Notes under the pieces: model-generated
Databases searched by the model: none
The model's input: only the letters and a program-made list of their open reading frames with translations
What the model was told of the DNA's origin: nothing
Source: Methanobacterium sp. ERen5
Lineage (GTDB): Archaea > Methanobacteriota > Methanobacteria > Methanobacteriales > Methanobacteriaceae
NCBI GenBank assembly: GCA_024167805.1
Contig: CP099988.1
Location: 1,930,001-1,994,000, forward strand
Length of the DNA stretch: 64,000 nt
Direction: 5' to 3'
Position numbers and translations under genes: made by a program
Part shown: positions 20,144 to 30,360 of the stretch, piece after piece
How positions within the stretch are numbered: position 1 is the stretch's first letter
Layout of the letters: each line of letters starts with the position of its first letter

Positions 20144-20964
20144 ATGATCAAAGTAGCAGTAACAGGTGCATGTGGACGAATGGGTTCAAAGATACTAAAA
20201 AAAATATTGGAACAAGATGATATGGAAGTTGTGGCAGCTATCGAAAGCCCAAATACTCCTTCCAATCTAAAGATGTTGGAGAAGTAATTGGTATTGGTGA
20301 GTTAGGTGTAGAAGTCAACGGAGCTGAAAATTTAGCTGAAACACTTAAAACCAGTAAAGCAGATGTTCTTGTAGATTTTACAATTGCCGATGCTGCAGTT
20401 GGAACCATTAAAACAACTTCCAAGGAAGGTGTTAATCTTGTTGTGGGCACAACAGGATTTTCAGACCAACAACTTAAAGAGATTAAAGAGTCCATACATA
20501 AAAATCAGGTGAGCGCAGTCATTGCACCAAACATGGCTGTTGGAGTTAACGTCTTCTTCAAGATAATCAAGGATGTGGCAGCACTCATCGGAGATTACGA
20601 TGTTGAGATAATAGAAGCACACCACAGACACAAGAAAGACTCTCCATCTGGAACCGCTGTTCGTGCAGCTGAAATAATTGCCGAAGAATTGAACAGAAAT
20701 CTGGACGAAGTTGGTGTCTACGGACGAAAGGGTATTGTCGGTGAAAGAACAGATGATGAAATAGGAATTCACGCTGTAAGGGGAGGAGATATTATTGGAG
20801 ATCATACAGTACTCTTTGCAGGTGAAGGCGAAAGACTCGAAATAGTACACAGAGCCCAGAGCAGACAATCATTTGTCAGCGGAGTAATTAAAGCTTTGAG
20901 ATACGTGGGCACGGCTGAAAAGGGCAGTGTCAGCGACATGGGTGATGTGCTGGGCATTAAATAA
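20144..20964 (+). CDS. dapB: 4-hydroxy-tetrahydrodipicolinate reductase, frameshifted
   Basis: From ATG 20144, IKVAVTGACGRMGSKILKKI is the dinucleotide-binding N-terminus. The frame ends at TAA 20284-20286 after a one-base loss between about 20258 and 20273 (for example CCTTCC for CCTTTCC, giving PFQSKDVGEVIGIGEL). The rest is normal: VGTTGFSDQQLKEIKESI, MAVGVNVFFKI, active-site EAHHRHKKDSPSGTAVRAAE. Repaired length is 273-274 residues, usual for DapB. It reduces HTPA to tetrahydrodipicolinate. GGGAGGG lies 10 nt upstream. The lesion is not in a long homopolymer, but as an essential step this gene is likely intact in the cell. Confidence 0.92.
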
Positions 20965-20995
20965 TTAAATTCATGAGATACACAGGTGATTATAA

Positions 20996-22042
20996 ATGGT
21001 AAACGTAGGAATTTTAGGCGCAACAGGAATGGTAGGGCAGCGTTTTATTCAATTGTTGGCTGATCATCCAGATTTTGAGGTAACAGCACTTACTGCTTCC
21101 AGTAGATCTGCGGGGAAGAAGTACGAGGATGCAGTCACATGGCACCTTGATACTAAAATACCAGATGCAGTGAAGGACACTGTGGTTGTAAACACAGATC
21201 CAAGGGAAGTTAAGGATGTTGAAATTGTTTTTTCAGCATTACCTTCTCAAAATGCTGCTAAGGTTGAACCTAAATTTGCAGAGGCTGGCATGAAAGTAGC
21301 ATCAAATGCGAGTGCAATGCGAATGGAACCTGACGTGCCCCTGGTAGTTCCTGAAGTAAACCCTGAGCACCTGAACCTCATCGAAACCCAGCAAAAGAGA
21401 AGAGGATGGGATGGTTTTATTGTGACCAACCCAAACTGTTCCACAATAGCTTTGGTAATGACTTTAAAACCTTTATACGATCAGTTTAACATTAAAAGAG
21501 TTTACGTATCCACGATGCAGGCAGTGAGTGGAGCAGGTTACAACGGAGTACCATCCATGGCCATAGTCGATAACCTGGTACCATTCATAGGAGAAGAAGA
21601 AGAAAAAATGGAGAGCGAAACCCTCCATCTTCTAGGGGACTTTGACGGGGAAACAGTTAACAACGCAAATTTAGGAGTCAGTGCATCCTGCCACAGGGTT
21701 GCAGTTCTTGACGGCCACACAGAAGCAGTATTCATTGAAATGGATGAAGACTACGATCTGGATGAAGTTAAAAGTTCCCTTACTAATTTCAAAGGACTTC
21801 CACAGAAGCTGAACCTTTACTCTGCACCAGAGGATCCTGTTGTGATCCGTGAGGAAGACAACAGACCCCAGCCAAGAATGGATAGGATGGCTGGTAATGG
21901 AATGGCAGTATCTGTAGGCAGATTAAGAAGGGATGAAGTGTACAGTAACAGTTTAAAATATGTTCTTGTAGGACACAACACCATAAGAGGTGCTGCAGGA
22001 GCTTCAATTTTAAATGCTGAACTCATCAATGAAATACTTTAA
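20996..22042 (+). CDS. asd: Aspartate-semialdehyde dehydrogenase
   Basis: 348 residues, archaeal/fungal-type ASADH. NADP loop [13 protein letters not shown], catalytic C148 in [12 protein letters not shown], the [15 protein letters not shown] segment and the C-terminal SVGRLRRD. It reduces aspartyl phosphate to the semialdehyde used by DapA and homoserine dehydrogenase. GGTGAT precedes ATG 20996. Last of the lysC-dapA-dapB-asd group. Confidence 0.97.
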   Translation: MVNVGILGATGMVGQRFIQLLADHPDFEVTALTASSRSAGKKYEDAVTWHLDTKIPDAVKDTVVVNTDPREVKDVEIVFSALPSQNAAKVEPKFAEAGMKVASNASAMRMEPDVPLVVPEVNPEHLNLIETQQKRRGWDGFIVTNPNCSTIALVMTLKPLYDQFNIKRVYVSTMQAVSGAGYNGVPSMAIVDNLVPFIGEEEEKMESETLHLLGDFDGETVNNANLGVSASCHRVAVLDGHTEAVFIEMDEDYDLDEVKSSLTNFKGLPQKLNLYSAPEDPVVIREEDNRPQPRMDRMAGNGMAVSVGRLRRDEVYSNSLKYVLVGHNTIRGAAGASILNAELINEIL

Positions 22043-22360
22043 ATAATATTGTGGACTGGAAAATAATTCCTGTATCCATTTTTTTTAAGACAAATTGGAC
22101 TTCTAATTTTTTCATGGCTAATTTTTAATTTAATATGATTTTGTTACATGCGGATTCTTTTTAAAATAACATTGAAGTTTAATTTAGTGGTATGGTGCGT
22201 TAATGATGGTTTGAGTTATGAGTTTGTATTTAGATGTTCGTAATCTTTGTGATATTTTTAGTATGGCTTGGTTTTGGAAATGTACTTTTTAATAGTTTCC
22301 ATGGAGTTCATATCTTAAAGCTTAAAACTGCGTGAATACATAGATAAATGTAGTGATACA
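22043..22360. other. Intergenic region after asd
   Basis: 318 bp. A T8 run at about 22080-22087 shortly after asd may end transcription. No gene, repeat or clear promoter box was seen upstream of the coiled-coil gene. Confidence 0.4.
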
Positions 22361-22897
22361 ATGCCGTTGTTAAAGGACACTGAGAGGGAACAGTTGAGGC
22401 AACTTGTGAAAGCATGTTTGCTTGAGATCAGTAAACTGAAGATTGAACTCAAGAAATGTCAGAAGGAATCCTCAAATTCTACAACCAACGATCTGAAGGT
22501 TGAGTCATTGAAAGAGGAACTCAGTGAACACATCCAGAGGAAGGATGAAGAAATACAAGAAAGCATCAAGGTTAAGGATGAGGAAATAGGACTTCTTAAG
22601 ACCATGATAGAGGAGATGAACCAGAAAATCAGTGAACTTGAAACAGTGAAGATCTACTTTGAGGCGGTTATTTCTCCTCCAAGACGGAATTTAACATCTT
22701 TCCAATCCCAGATATATGAACTGTTACCATGTGAAGAACAGGATACTGTAATTCTCTTTTCACACCTTAGAAGTATTGGGTTTAAAGAGTTATCCCATGA
22801 TAACTTGGAAAGTGCACTTAAAAATCTTGAAAGAAAGGGCTATTTTAAATCAAGGGTTGAGGATGGTAAAACTCTTTGGAAAAAACAGGAAAAATAG
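22361..22897 (+). CDS. Coiled-coil protein with C-terminal winged-helix-like domain
   Basis: 178 residues. Residues 10-105 form a long coiled coil rich in Glu/Lys (SLKEELSEHIQRKDEEIQES, KVKDEEIGLLKTMIEEMNQK). The last 65 residues (NLTSFQSQIYELLPCEEQDT, HDNLESALKNLERKGYFKSR) read like a winged helix that could bind nucleic acid. Family not recognised. It lies directly before the thermosome gene in the same direction with its own 155-bp gap; a link to chaperone regulation would be speculation. Confidence 0.7.
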   Translation: MPLLKDTEREQLRQLVKACLLEISKLKIELKKCQKESSNSTTNDLKVESLKEELSEHIQRKDEEIQESIKVKDEEIGLLKTMIEEMNQKISELETVKIYFEAVISPPRRNLTSFQSQIYELLPCEEQDTVILFSHLRSIGFKELSHDNLESALKNLERKGYFKSRVEDGKTLWKKQEK

Positions 22898-22996
22898 TGG
22901 TACTGACATAATTTTAGTCGAAATAAAAGCCATTAAAACACTCTTTTTTCTTTGGTTTGAACCGTATTTTCTAAACCAACTTACGATCACAAACTA

Positions 22997-23005
22997 TTTA
23001 TATAA
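22997..23005 (+). promoter_or_regulatory. TATA box of the thermosome gene
   Basis: TTTATATAA preceded by a purine-rich ACAAAC (BRE-like) lies about 52 nt before GTG 23053, which predicts a transcript start near 23026 and a short leader carrying AGAGGTGA. Confidence 0.65.
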
Positions 23006-23052
23006 CCTCTAACCCACTAATGAATTACATATATACAAAAAGAGGTGATACT

Positions 23053-24687
23053 GTGGCACAATTAGGCGGCCAAGGCCAACAAGTTTTAATTTTACCTGAA
23101 GGTACAAACAGGTTTTTAGGAAGAGATGCTCAGAGAATGAATATTTTAGCTGGTAAAGTACTCGCAGAAACAGTGAGAACAACACTAGGTCCTAAGGGAA
23201 TGGACAAAATGCTTGTCGATTCACTTGGAGATATCGTAGTGACCAACGACGGTGTGACTATTCTTAAGGAAATGGATATTGAACACCCAGCAGCAAAAAT
23301 GTTAGTAGAAGTTGCAAAAACCCAAGAAGACGAAGTGGGAGATGGAACAACAACAGCAGTAATCATTGCTGGAGAACTACTGAAAAAGGCAGAAGGACTG
23401 CTTGACCAGGAAATTCACCCAACCATCATAGCAATGGGATACAGACAGGCAGCAGAGAAAGCACAAGAAATTCTCAACGTCATATCCATAGACGCAGATG
23501 ACAGGGACACCCTCCTGAAAGTTGCTATGACAGCAATGACAGGAAAAGGCACAGAAAAAGCCAGAGAACCTTTAGCAGAACTCATAGTAGCTGCTGTTAA
23601 ACAGGTAGAAGAAAATGGCGAAATTGACACCGACCACATAAAAATAGAGAAAAAAGACGGTGCAGTTGTCGAAGAATCCAAGCTCGTTCAGGGAGTAATT
23701 GTGGACAAAGAAAGAGTTCACCCTGGAATGCCTAAAAAGGTAGAGGATGCTAAAATAGCATTACTAAACAGCGCAATAGAAGTTAAAGAAACAGAAGTTG
23801 ACGCAGAAATCAGGATAACTGACCCAACTCAGATGCAGGCCTTCATAGAACAGGAAGAAGGAATGATCAAAGGTATGGTAGAAAAGATCACCGATGCAGG
23901 AGCAACAGTACTCTTCTGTCAGAAGGGTATCGACGACCTAGCACAGCACTACCTAGCTAAAGCAGGAGTTTTAGCTGTACGCAGAGTTAAAAAATCCGAC
24001 ATGGAAAAACTCTCAAGGGCAACCGGTGCAAAAGTTGTATCCAACATCGAAGACATGACCTTCGAAGACCTAGGAGAAGCAGGATCCGTTGCAGAGAAAA
24101 GAATTTCCGGCGAAGAAATGATCTTTGTGGAAGGATGCAAAGACCCTAAATCTGTAACCTTACTCGTAAGGGGTTCAACAGACCACGTTGTTGACGAAAT
24201 CCAGAGGGCAGTTGACGATGCAATAGGTGTAGTTGCAGCAACAGTTGAAGACGGTAAAGTTGTAGCAGGTGGAGGAGCAGCAGAAATCTCCATTGCAAAG
24301 GGCTTAAAAGAATATGCAGACACCATAAGTGGTAGGGAACAGCTAGCAGTTTCAGCATTTGCTGAAGCACTAGAAGTAGTACCAAAAACCCTTGCAGAAA
24401 ATGCAGGACTCGACAGCATAGACTCACTCGTGGATCTAAGGGCAGCACATGAAAAATCCATATACATGGGACTCGATGTATTCAAAGGCGATGTAAGGGA
24501 TATGTACAAAGCTGGAGTAATCGAACCTAACAGGGTTAAAAAACAGGCTATCCAGTCAGCAGCTGAAGCAGCTGAAATGATCCTAAGGATTGATGATGTA
24601 ATTGCATCCACAACTCCAAGAGAACCTGATATGGGTGGAATGGAAGGTATGGGTGGAATGCCTGGCGGTATGCCTCCAATGATGTAA
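23053..24687 (+). CDS. thsA: Thermosome subunit (group II chaperonin)
   Basis: 544 residues from GTG 23053, which has AGAGGTGA 4 nt upstream; the open frame to 23020 would include the promoter region. ATP-dependent protein-folding chaperonin of the CCT/TCP1 class, forming a double ring. Seen: the N-terminal [43 protein letters not shown] motif [15 protein letters not shown], and [20 protein letters not shown]. The tail is a Gly/Met-rich repeat ([18 protein letters not shown]), typical of the family. A hairpin terminator follows at once. Confidence 0.97.
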   Translation: MAQLGGQGQQVLILPEGTNRFLGRDAQRMNILAGKVLAETVRTTLGPKGMDKMLVDSLGDIVVTNDGVTILKEMDIEHPAAKMLVEVAKTQEDEVGDGTTTAVIIAGELLKKAEGLLDQEIHPTIIAMGYRQAAEKAQEILNVISIDADDRDTLLKVAMTAMTGKGTEKAREPLAELIVAAVKQVEENGEIDTDHIKIEKKDGAVVEESKLVQGVIVDKERVHPGMPKKVEDAKIALLNSAIEVKETEVDAEIRITDPTQMQAFIEQEEGMIKGMVEKITDAGATVLFCQKGIDDLAQHYLAKAGVLAVRRVKKSDMEKLSRATGAKVVSNIEDMTFEDLGEAGSVAEKRISGEEMIFVEGCKDPKSVTLLVRGSTDHVVDEIQRAVDDAIGVVAATVEDGKVVAGGGAAEISIAKGLKEYADTISGREQLAVSAFAEALEVVPKTLAENAGLDSIDSLVDLRAAHEKSIYMGLDVFKGDVRDMYKAGVIEPNRVKKQAIQSAAEAAEMILRIDDVIASTTPREPDMGGMEGMGGMPGGMPPMM

Positions 24688-24690
24688 TTA

Positions 24691-24712
24691 GGGTTTTTAA
24701 ACCCATTTTTTT
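24691..24712 (+). terminator. Hairpin plus T-run after thermosome gene
   Basis: GGGTTT-TT-AAACCC (24691-24704) is a perfect 6-bp stem followed by A and T7 (24706-24712), 4 nt after the stop codon. Confidence 0.7.
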
Positions 24713-25046
24713 CTATTTTTTTGAAATCTTAAAATTCAAATTCTAGTTTTTATCTTTAGCTTTTAGATAAAATTGTTCGTGCGACATGTGCACACCAACA
24801 TACAAATGGAGATATATATCTAAAAAAAATTCCCTAGGAAAATGGTTGTTTTTATGATGAACTAAGCGATTTTTCCTGTCTGTTATGCAAAAACAAAAGT
24901 TAAAATTCCAGTGAACTGTTTAGGTGTATCTATGAAACACATTCAACCTACTACCGGACAATACCAGATTTTTGGGTTGATAAAGTAACACTATGGAAAT
25001 TGATGCTAATTTTTGTAACGTACCAAATATTACCAATCAGTGAATT
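24713..25046. other. Intergenic region without recognisable gene
   Basis: 334 bp of AT-rich sequence between the thermosome terminator and the methyltransferase remnant. No gene or repeat seen. Confidence 0.4.
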
Positions 25047-25741
25047 ATCTATTTAAGAATTTACAAATTCTTTGGAGGTTTGCTATACAGCCAGAGGATT
25101 TGATGGTAACTGGTAAACAGGAGCATTTAAGATGGCTTAAATAATATTCTTAACCCAAGCACAAGTTAATACTGGACCTTGCATGCGGTAAGGAATGTGC
25201 ACCCTGTCTTTCAAGAAGCTTCTCATGTGTGTGCAGGGGTTTATCAATAGAAATGCTAAAAGAAGCAAAAATTGAAGCTTAAACAGGAAATTTGGAGAAT
25301 GTATATTTTGGCACGTGCTGATCTGAAAAGCTACCCTTCTTTGATGGCCAGTTTCATGGATTATCATGTACTAGTATGATGCAACTTTTCAGTGATAATG
25401 ATGCCATACTAGCTGAAATTAGAAGAGTAATTAATGACCGTGGTACCTTGGCTGTTATGACCTATGTAAAGGATGGTGTTTGGAAGGAACAGGAACTGGA
25501 AATTTGACCACTTCACCGATCCCAGAGCAAGAGATACTCTGAAAAGCGAGTTGTGGCAGTGTAGTATCAATTTCTGATCCAAATTTTTCCATGGAAGCTG
25601 TGATAAATGTTGAATGCACATGCATTCCTGCACAATCCCAAGAACTTGGGCATGGGGTGATTAATGTGCTTCATTTTCTGCTGAATGGTACAAATGTGGT
25701 TATAATACCGGTCACATCCAAGCTGTTCAAGAGTTTAACGT
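25047..25741 (+). pseudogene. Decayed SAM-dependent methyltransferase
   Basis: Three-frame reading recovers most of a class I methyltransferase. Frame 1: LWRFAIQPEDLMVTGKQEHL, then two stops, LILDLACGKE (SAM-binding motif I) and LSIEMLKEAKIEA. Another frame: SEKLPFFDGQF, TSMMQLFSDNDAILAEIRRV and INDRGTLAVMTYVKDG. Further shifts give FDHFTDPRARDTLKSEL, MEAVINVECTCIPAQSQELG and a tail ending at 25741. There are several in-frame stops, frame changes and substituted conserved residues (ACGKEC where GxGxG is usual), so this is a real pseudogene, unlike the single-base breaks elsewhere. Confidence 0.75.
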
Positions 25742-25786
25742 GAATAACCTTCTTGGATTGATTTTTTTACCAAAAAATAATTTATC

Positions 25787-25798
25787 ATGATTAATCAT
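25787..25798. promoter_or_regulatory. 12-bp palindrome next to the acs TATA box
   Basis: ATGATTAATCAT is a perfect palindrome ending 7 nt before the TATA-like TATTTATAG (25806-25814). The position at or before the BRE suits an operator or activator site for acetate assimilation genes. Inference only. Confidence 0.4.
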
Positions 25799-25805
25799 AG
25801 GAAAA

Positions 25806-25814
25806 TATTTATAG
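25806..25814 (+). promoter_or_regulatory. TATA box of acs
   Basis: TATTTATAG lies about 58-66 nt before ATG 25872, which predicts a start near 25835 and a leader of about 35 nt with GGTGG before the ATG. Confidence 0.5.
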
Positions 25815-25871
25815 CTTGAAGAACTAATTCAGTAGCAGAGGGTGAAACAGGCAGAATAAAGGTGGAAAAAA

Positions 25872-27773
25872 ATGAAACGTGATACAACCGTTCTTCTAGA
25901 TGAGAAAAGAATTTTCAAACCCGATGTTGAAACTGTGGAACGGGCCCACGTAAAAAATTGGGAAAATGAGATTGAGAAGGGAAAAAACCACGAGGCTTAC
26001 TGGGAAGAAAAAGCAGAAGAGTTGGAATGGTTCGAGAAATGGGATAAATTACTCGATGAAACAAACAAACCATTCTACAAATGGTATGTAAACGGGAAGA
26101 TAAATCTCACCTACAACGCAGTAGACAGGTGGATATACACTGAAAAAAGAAATCAAGTTGCCATATTGTACATAAATGAAAGAGGTGACGAAGAAAAACT
26201 CACCTACTACGAGCTCTACAGACAAGTTAACAAAATGGCAAATGGCCTAAAAAATCTGGGAGTTAAAAAGGGAGACACAGTATCTATGTACCTGCCAATG
26301 TGTCCAGAACTCCTGATATCCATGTTGGCATGTGCAAAGATAGGGGCTGTTCACAGTGTTGTGTATTCAGGATTAAGTGTAGGTGCATTTGTGGAGAGAA
26401 TGAATGATGCCAACGCTAAAATACTCATAACAGCAGATGGAACCTACAGGAGAGGAAAAATAATAAACCTCAAAAAAATAAGTGATGAAGCACTTCTCCA
26501 GTGCCCCACAATCGAAACAGTAATTGTCCTGCAACACACAGGAAAAGAAATAAATGTATCAGACTTGGGTGGAAGAGAAATATTCTACGACAGATTTTTA
26601 GAGGGCGAACCCGCAGAATGCGAACCAGAATGGATGGATGCAGAAGATCCGTTGTTCATACTCTACACCTCTGGGAGCACAGGAAAACCCAAGGGAGTTC
26701 TACACACAACAGGAGGTTACATGGTGGGTGTGGCAACAACCCTCAAAAATATCTTCGACATACAAAAGGATGATCTCTGGTGGTGCACAGGAGACATAGG
26801 ATGGATCACAGGACACAGCTACGTAATATACGGGCCACTACTCCTTGGAACAACCACCATGGTCTACGAGGGGGCACCAGACTACCCAGACCCCGGTGCA
26901 TGGTGGAACATAATCGAAAAGCACGGAGTAACCAAATTTTACACAGCACCAACAGCCATAAGACACCTAATGAGATTTGGAAACAAGTACCCGAACATCT
27001 ACAACCTATCCTCCTTGAGAATATTAGGAACAGTGGGAGAACCTATAAACCCCGAGGCATGGATGTGGTTTTACAAAAACGTTGGAAAGGAAAAGACGCC
27101 CATCATGGACACATGGTGGCAGACAGAAACAGGAATGCATTTAATATCACCCCTACCATCAGCACATCTTAAACCGGGCTCTGCAACCAAACCATTTCCC
27201 GGTGTAGATGCGGATGTGGTTGACGAAAAAGGAAACCCAGTACCCCTTGGAAAGGGAGGTTACCTAGTCATCAAAAAACCATGGCCAGCCATGTTCAGAA
27301 CACTTTATGAGGATGAAGAAAGGTTTAAAGAAGTGTACTGGAACCAGATTCCAGGGGTGTACAAGGCAGGTGACATGGCAAGAAAAGATGAAGATGGATA
27401 CTTCTGGATACAGGGAAGATCAGACGATGTACTAAAAATTGCAGGACACAGGGTGGGAACCGCCGAAGTAGAATCAGCATTTGTCAGCCACCCTGCTGTG
27501 GCAGAAGCAGCAGTAATAGGAAAATCCGACCCAATCAAGGGACAGGTAATCAAAGCGTTTCTAATACTCAAGGAAGGCTACCAACTAAAAACCAAACTCA
27601 TAGAAGAACTGAACAAACATGTGAGATATGAACTAGGACCAGTGGCAGTCATCGGTGAAATGGAACAGGTGGAAAAACTACCAAAAACCCGAAGTGGAAA
27701 AATTATGAGGAGATTACTCAGGGCCAAGGAATCTGGAGAGGATCTTGGGGACACATCAACACTCGAAGAATAA
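25872..27773 (+). CDS. acs: Acetyl-CoA synthetase (AMP-forming)
   Basis: 633 residues. Activates acetate with ATP and CoA; in hydrogenotrophic methanogens it serves carbon assimilation, not methanogenesis. Core motif [20 protein letters not shown], then [20 protein letters not shown] and [17 protein letters not shown]; the C-terminal lysine (about K610) is in [13 protein letters not shown], the site that protein acetylation inactivates in bacteria. GGTGG lies 5 nt before the ATG. The acetate transporter gene follows 63 nt downstream, forming an uptake-activation pair. Confidence 0.96.
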   Translation: MKRDTTVLLDEKRIFKPDVETVERAHVKNWENEIEKGKNHEAYWEEKAEELEWFEKWDKLLDETNKPFYKWYVNGKINLTYNAVDRWIYTEKRNQVAILYINERGDEEKLTYYELYRQVNKMANGLKNLGVKKGDTVSMYLPMCPELLISMLACAKIGAVHSVVYSGLSVGAFVERMNDANAKILITADGTYRRGKIINLKKISDEALLQCPTIETVIVLQHTGKEINVSDLGGREIFYDRFLEGEPAECEPEWMDAEDPLFILYTSGSTGKPKGVLHTTGGYMVGVATTLKNIFDIQKDDLWWCTGDIGWITGHSYVIYGPLLLGTTTMVYEGAPDYPDPGAWWNIIEKHGVTKFYTAPTAIRHLMRFGNKYPNIYNLSSLRILGTVGEPINPEAWMWFYKNVGKEKTPIMDTWWQTETGMHLISPLPSAHLKPGSATKPFPGVDADVVDEKGNPVPLGKGGYLVIKKPWPAMFRTLYEDEERFKEVYWNQIPGVYKAGDMARKDEDGYFWIQGRSDDVLKIAGHRVGTAEVESAFVSHPAVAEAAVIGKSDPIKGQVIKAFLILKEGYQLKTKLIEELNKHVRYELGPVAVIGEMEQVEKLPKTRSGKIMRRLLRAKESGEDLGDTSTLEE

Positions 27774-27836
27774 ACAAAAGATATCATACAACACAAAATT
27801 AACATTTAATAGATTAATGATTTAGAGGGATAGAAA

Positions 27837-28415
27837 ATGGTTGAAGAAGTCAAAAAAATAGTACTAGAAGATTTAACTGCAAATCCTGCACCTTTAGGAC
27901 TGTTGGGATTCGGACTTACCACAGTACTATTAAACATTCACAATGCAGGATTTTATCCTATGAGTAGCATGATCCTTGCAATGGGGGTGGCGTACGGTGG
28001 AATAGCACAGATCATGGCAAGCTGGATGGAGTACAAAAAGGGAAATACATTTGGTATGGTGGCATTTGGATCCTACGGCCTGTTCTGGTGGAGTTTCGTA
28101 TTAATACTCATACTACCAAAATTAGGTCTTGCAGCAGCACCAGATCCAGCAGCACTAGCATCTTACCTGTTTATGTGGGGATTATTCACACTCGTAATGT
28201 TCATAGGAACTTTAAAACACAACAGAGGACTTCAAGTCGTATTCATTTCACTGGCTGGGCTTTTCTTCCTTCTAACAGCTGCTGAGCTAACTGGAAATCC
28301 AACACTGACAATGGTGGCAGGTTACGAAGGAATATTCACGGGACTATCAGCAGTCTATGTGGGCCTTGCAACTGTTATAAACGAAACCTACAAAAGAGAT
28401 GTACTGCTGGTCTAA
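27837..28415 (+). CDS. Acetate uptake transporter (GPR1/FUN34/SatP family)
   Basis: 192 residues with six predicted membrane helices. The signature [18 protein letters not shown] near the N-terminus is the family hallmark; [20 protein letters not shown] and [16 protein letters not shown] follow. SatP/YaaH-type proteins carry acetate and succinate across the membrane, probably with protons. Position after acs shows that its substrate is acetate. Start ATG 27837 is preceded by AGAGGGATAGAAA. Confidence 0.93.
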   Translation: MVEEVKKIVLEDLTANPAPLGLLGFGLTTVLLNIHNAGFYPMSSMILAMGVAYGGIAQIMASWMEYKKGNTFGMVAFGSYGLFWWSFVLILILPKLGLAAAPDPAALASYLFMWGLFTLVMFIGTLKHNRGLQVVFISLAGLFFLLTAAELTGNPTLTMVAGYEGIFTGLSAVYVGLATVINETYKRDVLLV

Positions 28416-28864
28416 ACAGTAACTAGTTAGGACTGCATTACCTAAAATCTGTTGAATTGGTGACCAATGAAAGTGGCCAGTTAAATGGCTGCTAATGTAG
28501 GGATTCCAATTTAACTTTTTTTATATTTTTATGTATTGGGGCAACAGTTAGCTAGTGGGAATTTAGTCTTTGTTTAAAATAAGTAGTTTTTTAAAATAAT
28601 TTTTCATCTACAAGTTGAATAATTATCCAATTAATTCAGAAATCTTTTAAAATAATGAATATCTTTATATAACCTAATTTCACAATTTATTAATATGAAG
28701 TTTTTAGGTGCAGTGGGGAAGCACCGATTCACAAAAATAAATACTCCTAAGTTTTCAATAAAAGTCAACTTGTTAATTATATTTTTTTTGTTAACTTACA
28801 AAAAAAGGTGTATAATGGGTTTTCAAGCTTGTGATATTGAAAAAATTCGTCAGAGAAGATCAAA
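28416..28864. other. Intergenic region with terminator-like structure and kinase leader
   Basis: 449 bp. Contains the structured element at 28452-28522, an AT-rich promoter stretch (AAAATAATGAATATCTTTATATAACC near 28650, given here only as a landmark of TTTATATAA), and a GGTGC/GCACC hairpin at 28707-28724. A 64-codon open frame across the end of it has no coding character. Confidence 0.4.
28452..28522 (+). terminator. Two-stem RNA structure with poly-U, after the acetate transporter gene
   Basis: Outer stem 28452-28460 with 28506-28514 (TTGAATTGG with CCAATTTAA, 9 pairs with one G-U on the plus-strand RNA). Inner hairpin 28472-28479 with 28486-28493 (AGTGGCCA, loop GTTAAA, TGGCTGCT; 8 pairs, two wobbles). 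A T7 run follows at 28516-28522. It may be the operon terminator or the 3' end of a small RNA. Confidence 0.55.
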
Positions 28865-30313
28865 ATGGACGAAGAAATTAAGATATTAATAATAGAGGAT
28901 GTACCATTTGATGCAGAATTAATCGATCGAGAACTACAACGAAGTGGTATGAATTTCATTTCACGACGTGTGGAAGAGGAACATGAATACCTAAATGAAT
29001 TAGAACATTTTAGGCCGGACATCATCCTTGCTGATCATTCCCTCCCAAACTTCGATGGACTATCTGCACTGAAAATTGCAAACCAACTGGTTCCAGATGT
29101 ACCATTCATCTTCGTGAGTGGAAAGATGGGGGAAGATTTTGCAATAGAAGCTCTTAAATGCGGAGCAACGGACTACGTTTTAAAGGGCAGTTTATCCAAA
29201 ATTGTACATGCCGTGAACAGGGCCTTGGAAGAAGTTATAGAACATTCAAAACGTAAAATGGCTGAAGAAGCGTTGATTAACAGTCACAGACAGCTGCTTG
29301 AAGCACAGAAAATTGGGCACATAGGCAGCTGGGAACTGGATATAAACACGAATAAAATGCGCTGTTCAGCAGAATTTTACAACATCATGGGCACAGATCC
29401 ATCCCAACTAGGAGATGGATACAATGCAATCATAGAACTCATACACCCTGAAGATAGACCTATGGTGGAGAAAAGCATTCAAAATGCCATTAACTTACAT
29501 GAAAGCTTTTCACATGACTATCGTATTTTAAAGTCAGATGGATCTGTAAGGATACTTTCATCTAAGGGCTTGGTAATCAATGAAAACTCAAGAGCTGCAC
29601 CAAGATTGGTTGTCACTGAACAGGATATCACCGAACAGAAGGTGGCTGAGGAGAAGATCAGATCCTCACTCAAAGAAAAGGAAATGCTGCTTGCAGAAAT
29701 TCACCACAGGGTAAAAAATAATTTACAAGTTATATCGAGCCTACTTAGGCTCCAATCAAGATTCATTGAAGATGATGCATCGATAGAAATATTCAAAGAA
29801 ACACAAAACAGGGTTAGAAGTATAGCAATTCTCCATGAGAAACTGTACCAGTCCGAAGATCTTGCCAAGATCAAGATCGATGAATATGTTAAGTTACTTG
29901 CAGAAGATCTGCTCTACTTCTATGAACTGGACAACAGCAAGGTGGAAATGAATATAGATGTGGAAGAAGTGTATCTAAACATTGAAACAGCAATACCCTG
30001 CGGACTCATAATAGATGAAATGGTTTCAAATTCGTTGAAATATGCATTTAAACCTGGTGAAAATGGTACAATTACAATTGAACTTCATTCAAACGAGAAT
30101 GACAGGTTCACACTCAAGGTATCTGATGATGGTGTTGGAATTCCCATGACAGTTGATCCAGAAAATTCAGAAACCTTTGGAATGCAGCTCATCAAATACC
30201 TATCCAACCAACTCAAGGCAGAGCTGGAGTTAGATAGAGAAGATGGAACTAAATTCAAATTAGAATTTAATGAATTACAATACAAAAACAGAGTATTTAA
30301 CGAAATACCATGA
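28865..30313 (+). CDS. Hybrid sensor histidine kinase (REC-PAS-HisKA_2-HATPase)
   Basis: 482 residues, soluble. N-terminal receiver domain with phospho-acceptor D57 (IILADHSLPNFDG) and FVSGKMGEDFA, ATDYVLKGS; a PAS domain at about 140-260 (AQKIGHIGSWELDINTNKMR, a PAS_3 type); the HisKA_2 dimerisation helix EIHHRVKNNLQVISSLLRLQ with phospho-acceptor His; and an ATPase with AIPCGLIIDEMVSNSLKYAF and VSDDGVGIP. Receiver in front of the kinase suggests it receives phosphate from another kinase or is self-regulated. The next gene is a related kinase 47 nt downstream. Confidence 0.92.
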   Translation: MDEEIKILIIEDVPFDAELIDRELQRSGMNFISRRVEEEHEYLNELEHFRPDIILADHSLPNFDGLSALKIANQLVPDVPFIFVSGKMGEDFAIEALKCGATDYVLKGSLSKIVHAVNRALEEVIEHSKRKMAEEALINSHRQLLEAQKIGHIGSWELDINTNKMRCSAEFYNIMGTDPSQLGDGYNAIIELIHPEDRPMVEKSIQNAINLHESFSHDYRILKSDGSVRILSSKGLVINENSRAAPRLVVTEQDITEQKVAEEKIRSSLKEKEMLLAEIHHRVKNNLQVISSLLRLQSRFIEDDASIEIFKETQNRVRSIAILHEKLYQSEDLAKIKIDEYVKLLAEDLLYFYELDNSKVEMNIDVEEVYLNIETAIPCGLIIDEMVSNSLKYAFKPGENGTITIELHSNENDRFTLKVSDDGVGIPMTVDPENSETFGMQLIKYLSNQLKAELELDREDGTKFKLEFNELQYKNRVFNEIP

Positions 30314-30360
30314 AATTAAAACCCTTAAATTTGGGTTAAATTGTAAAAAAAATAGGTAAA

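Noticed and set aside
24630..24687. GGM-rich repeat at the thermosome end as a DNA repeat
   Set aside because: It is the normal Gly/Met-rich chaperonin tail.
28695..28889. 64-codon plus-strand open frame before the histidine kinase
   Set aside because: Low-complexity composition, no ribosome binding site, overlaps the kinase start; no homology recognised.
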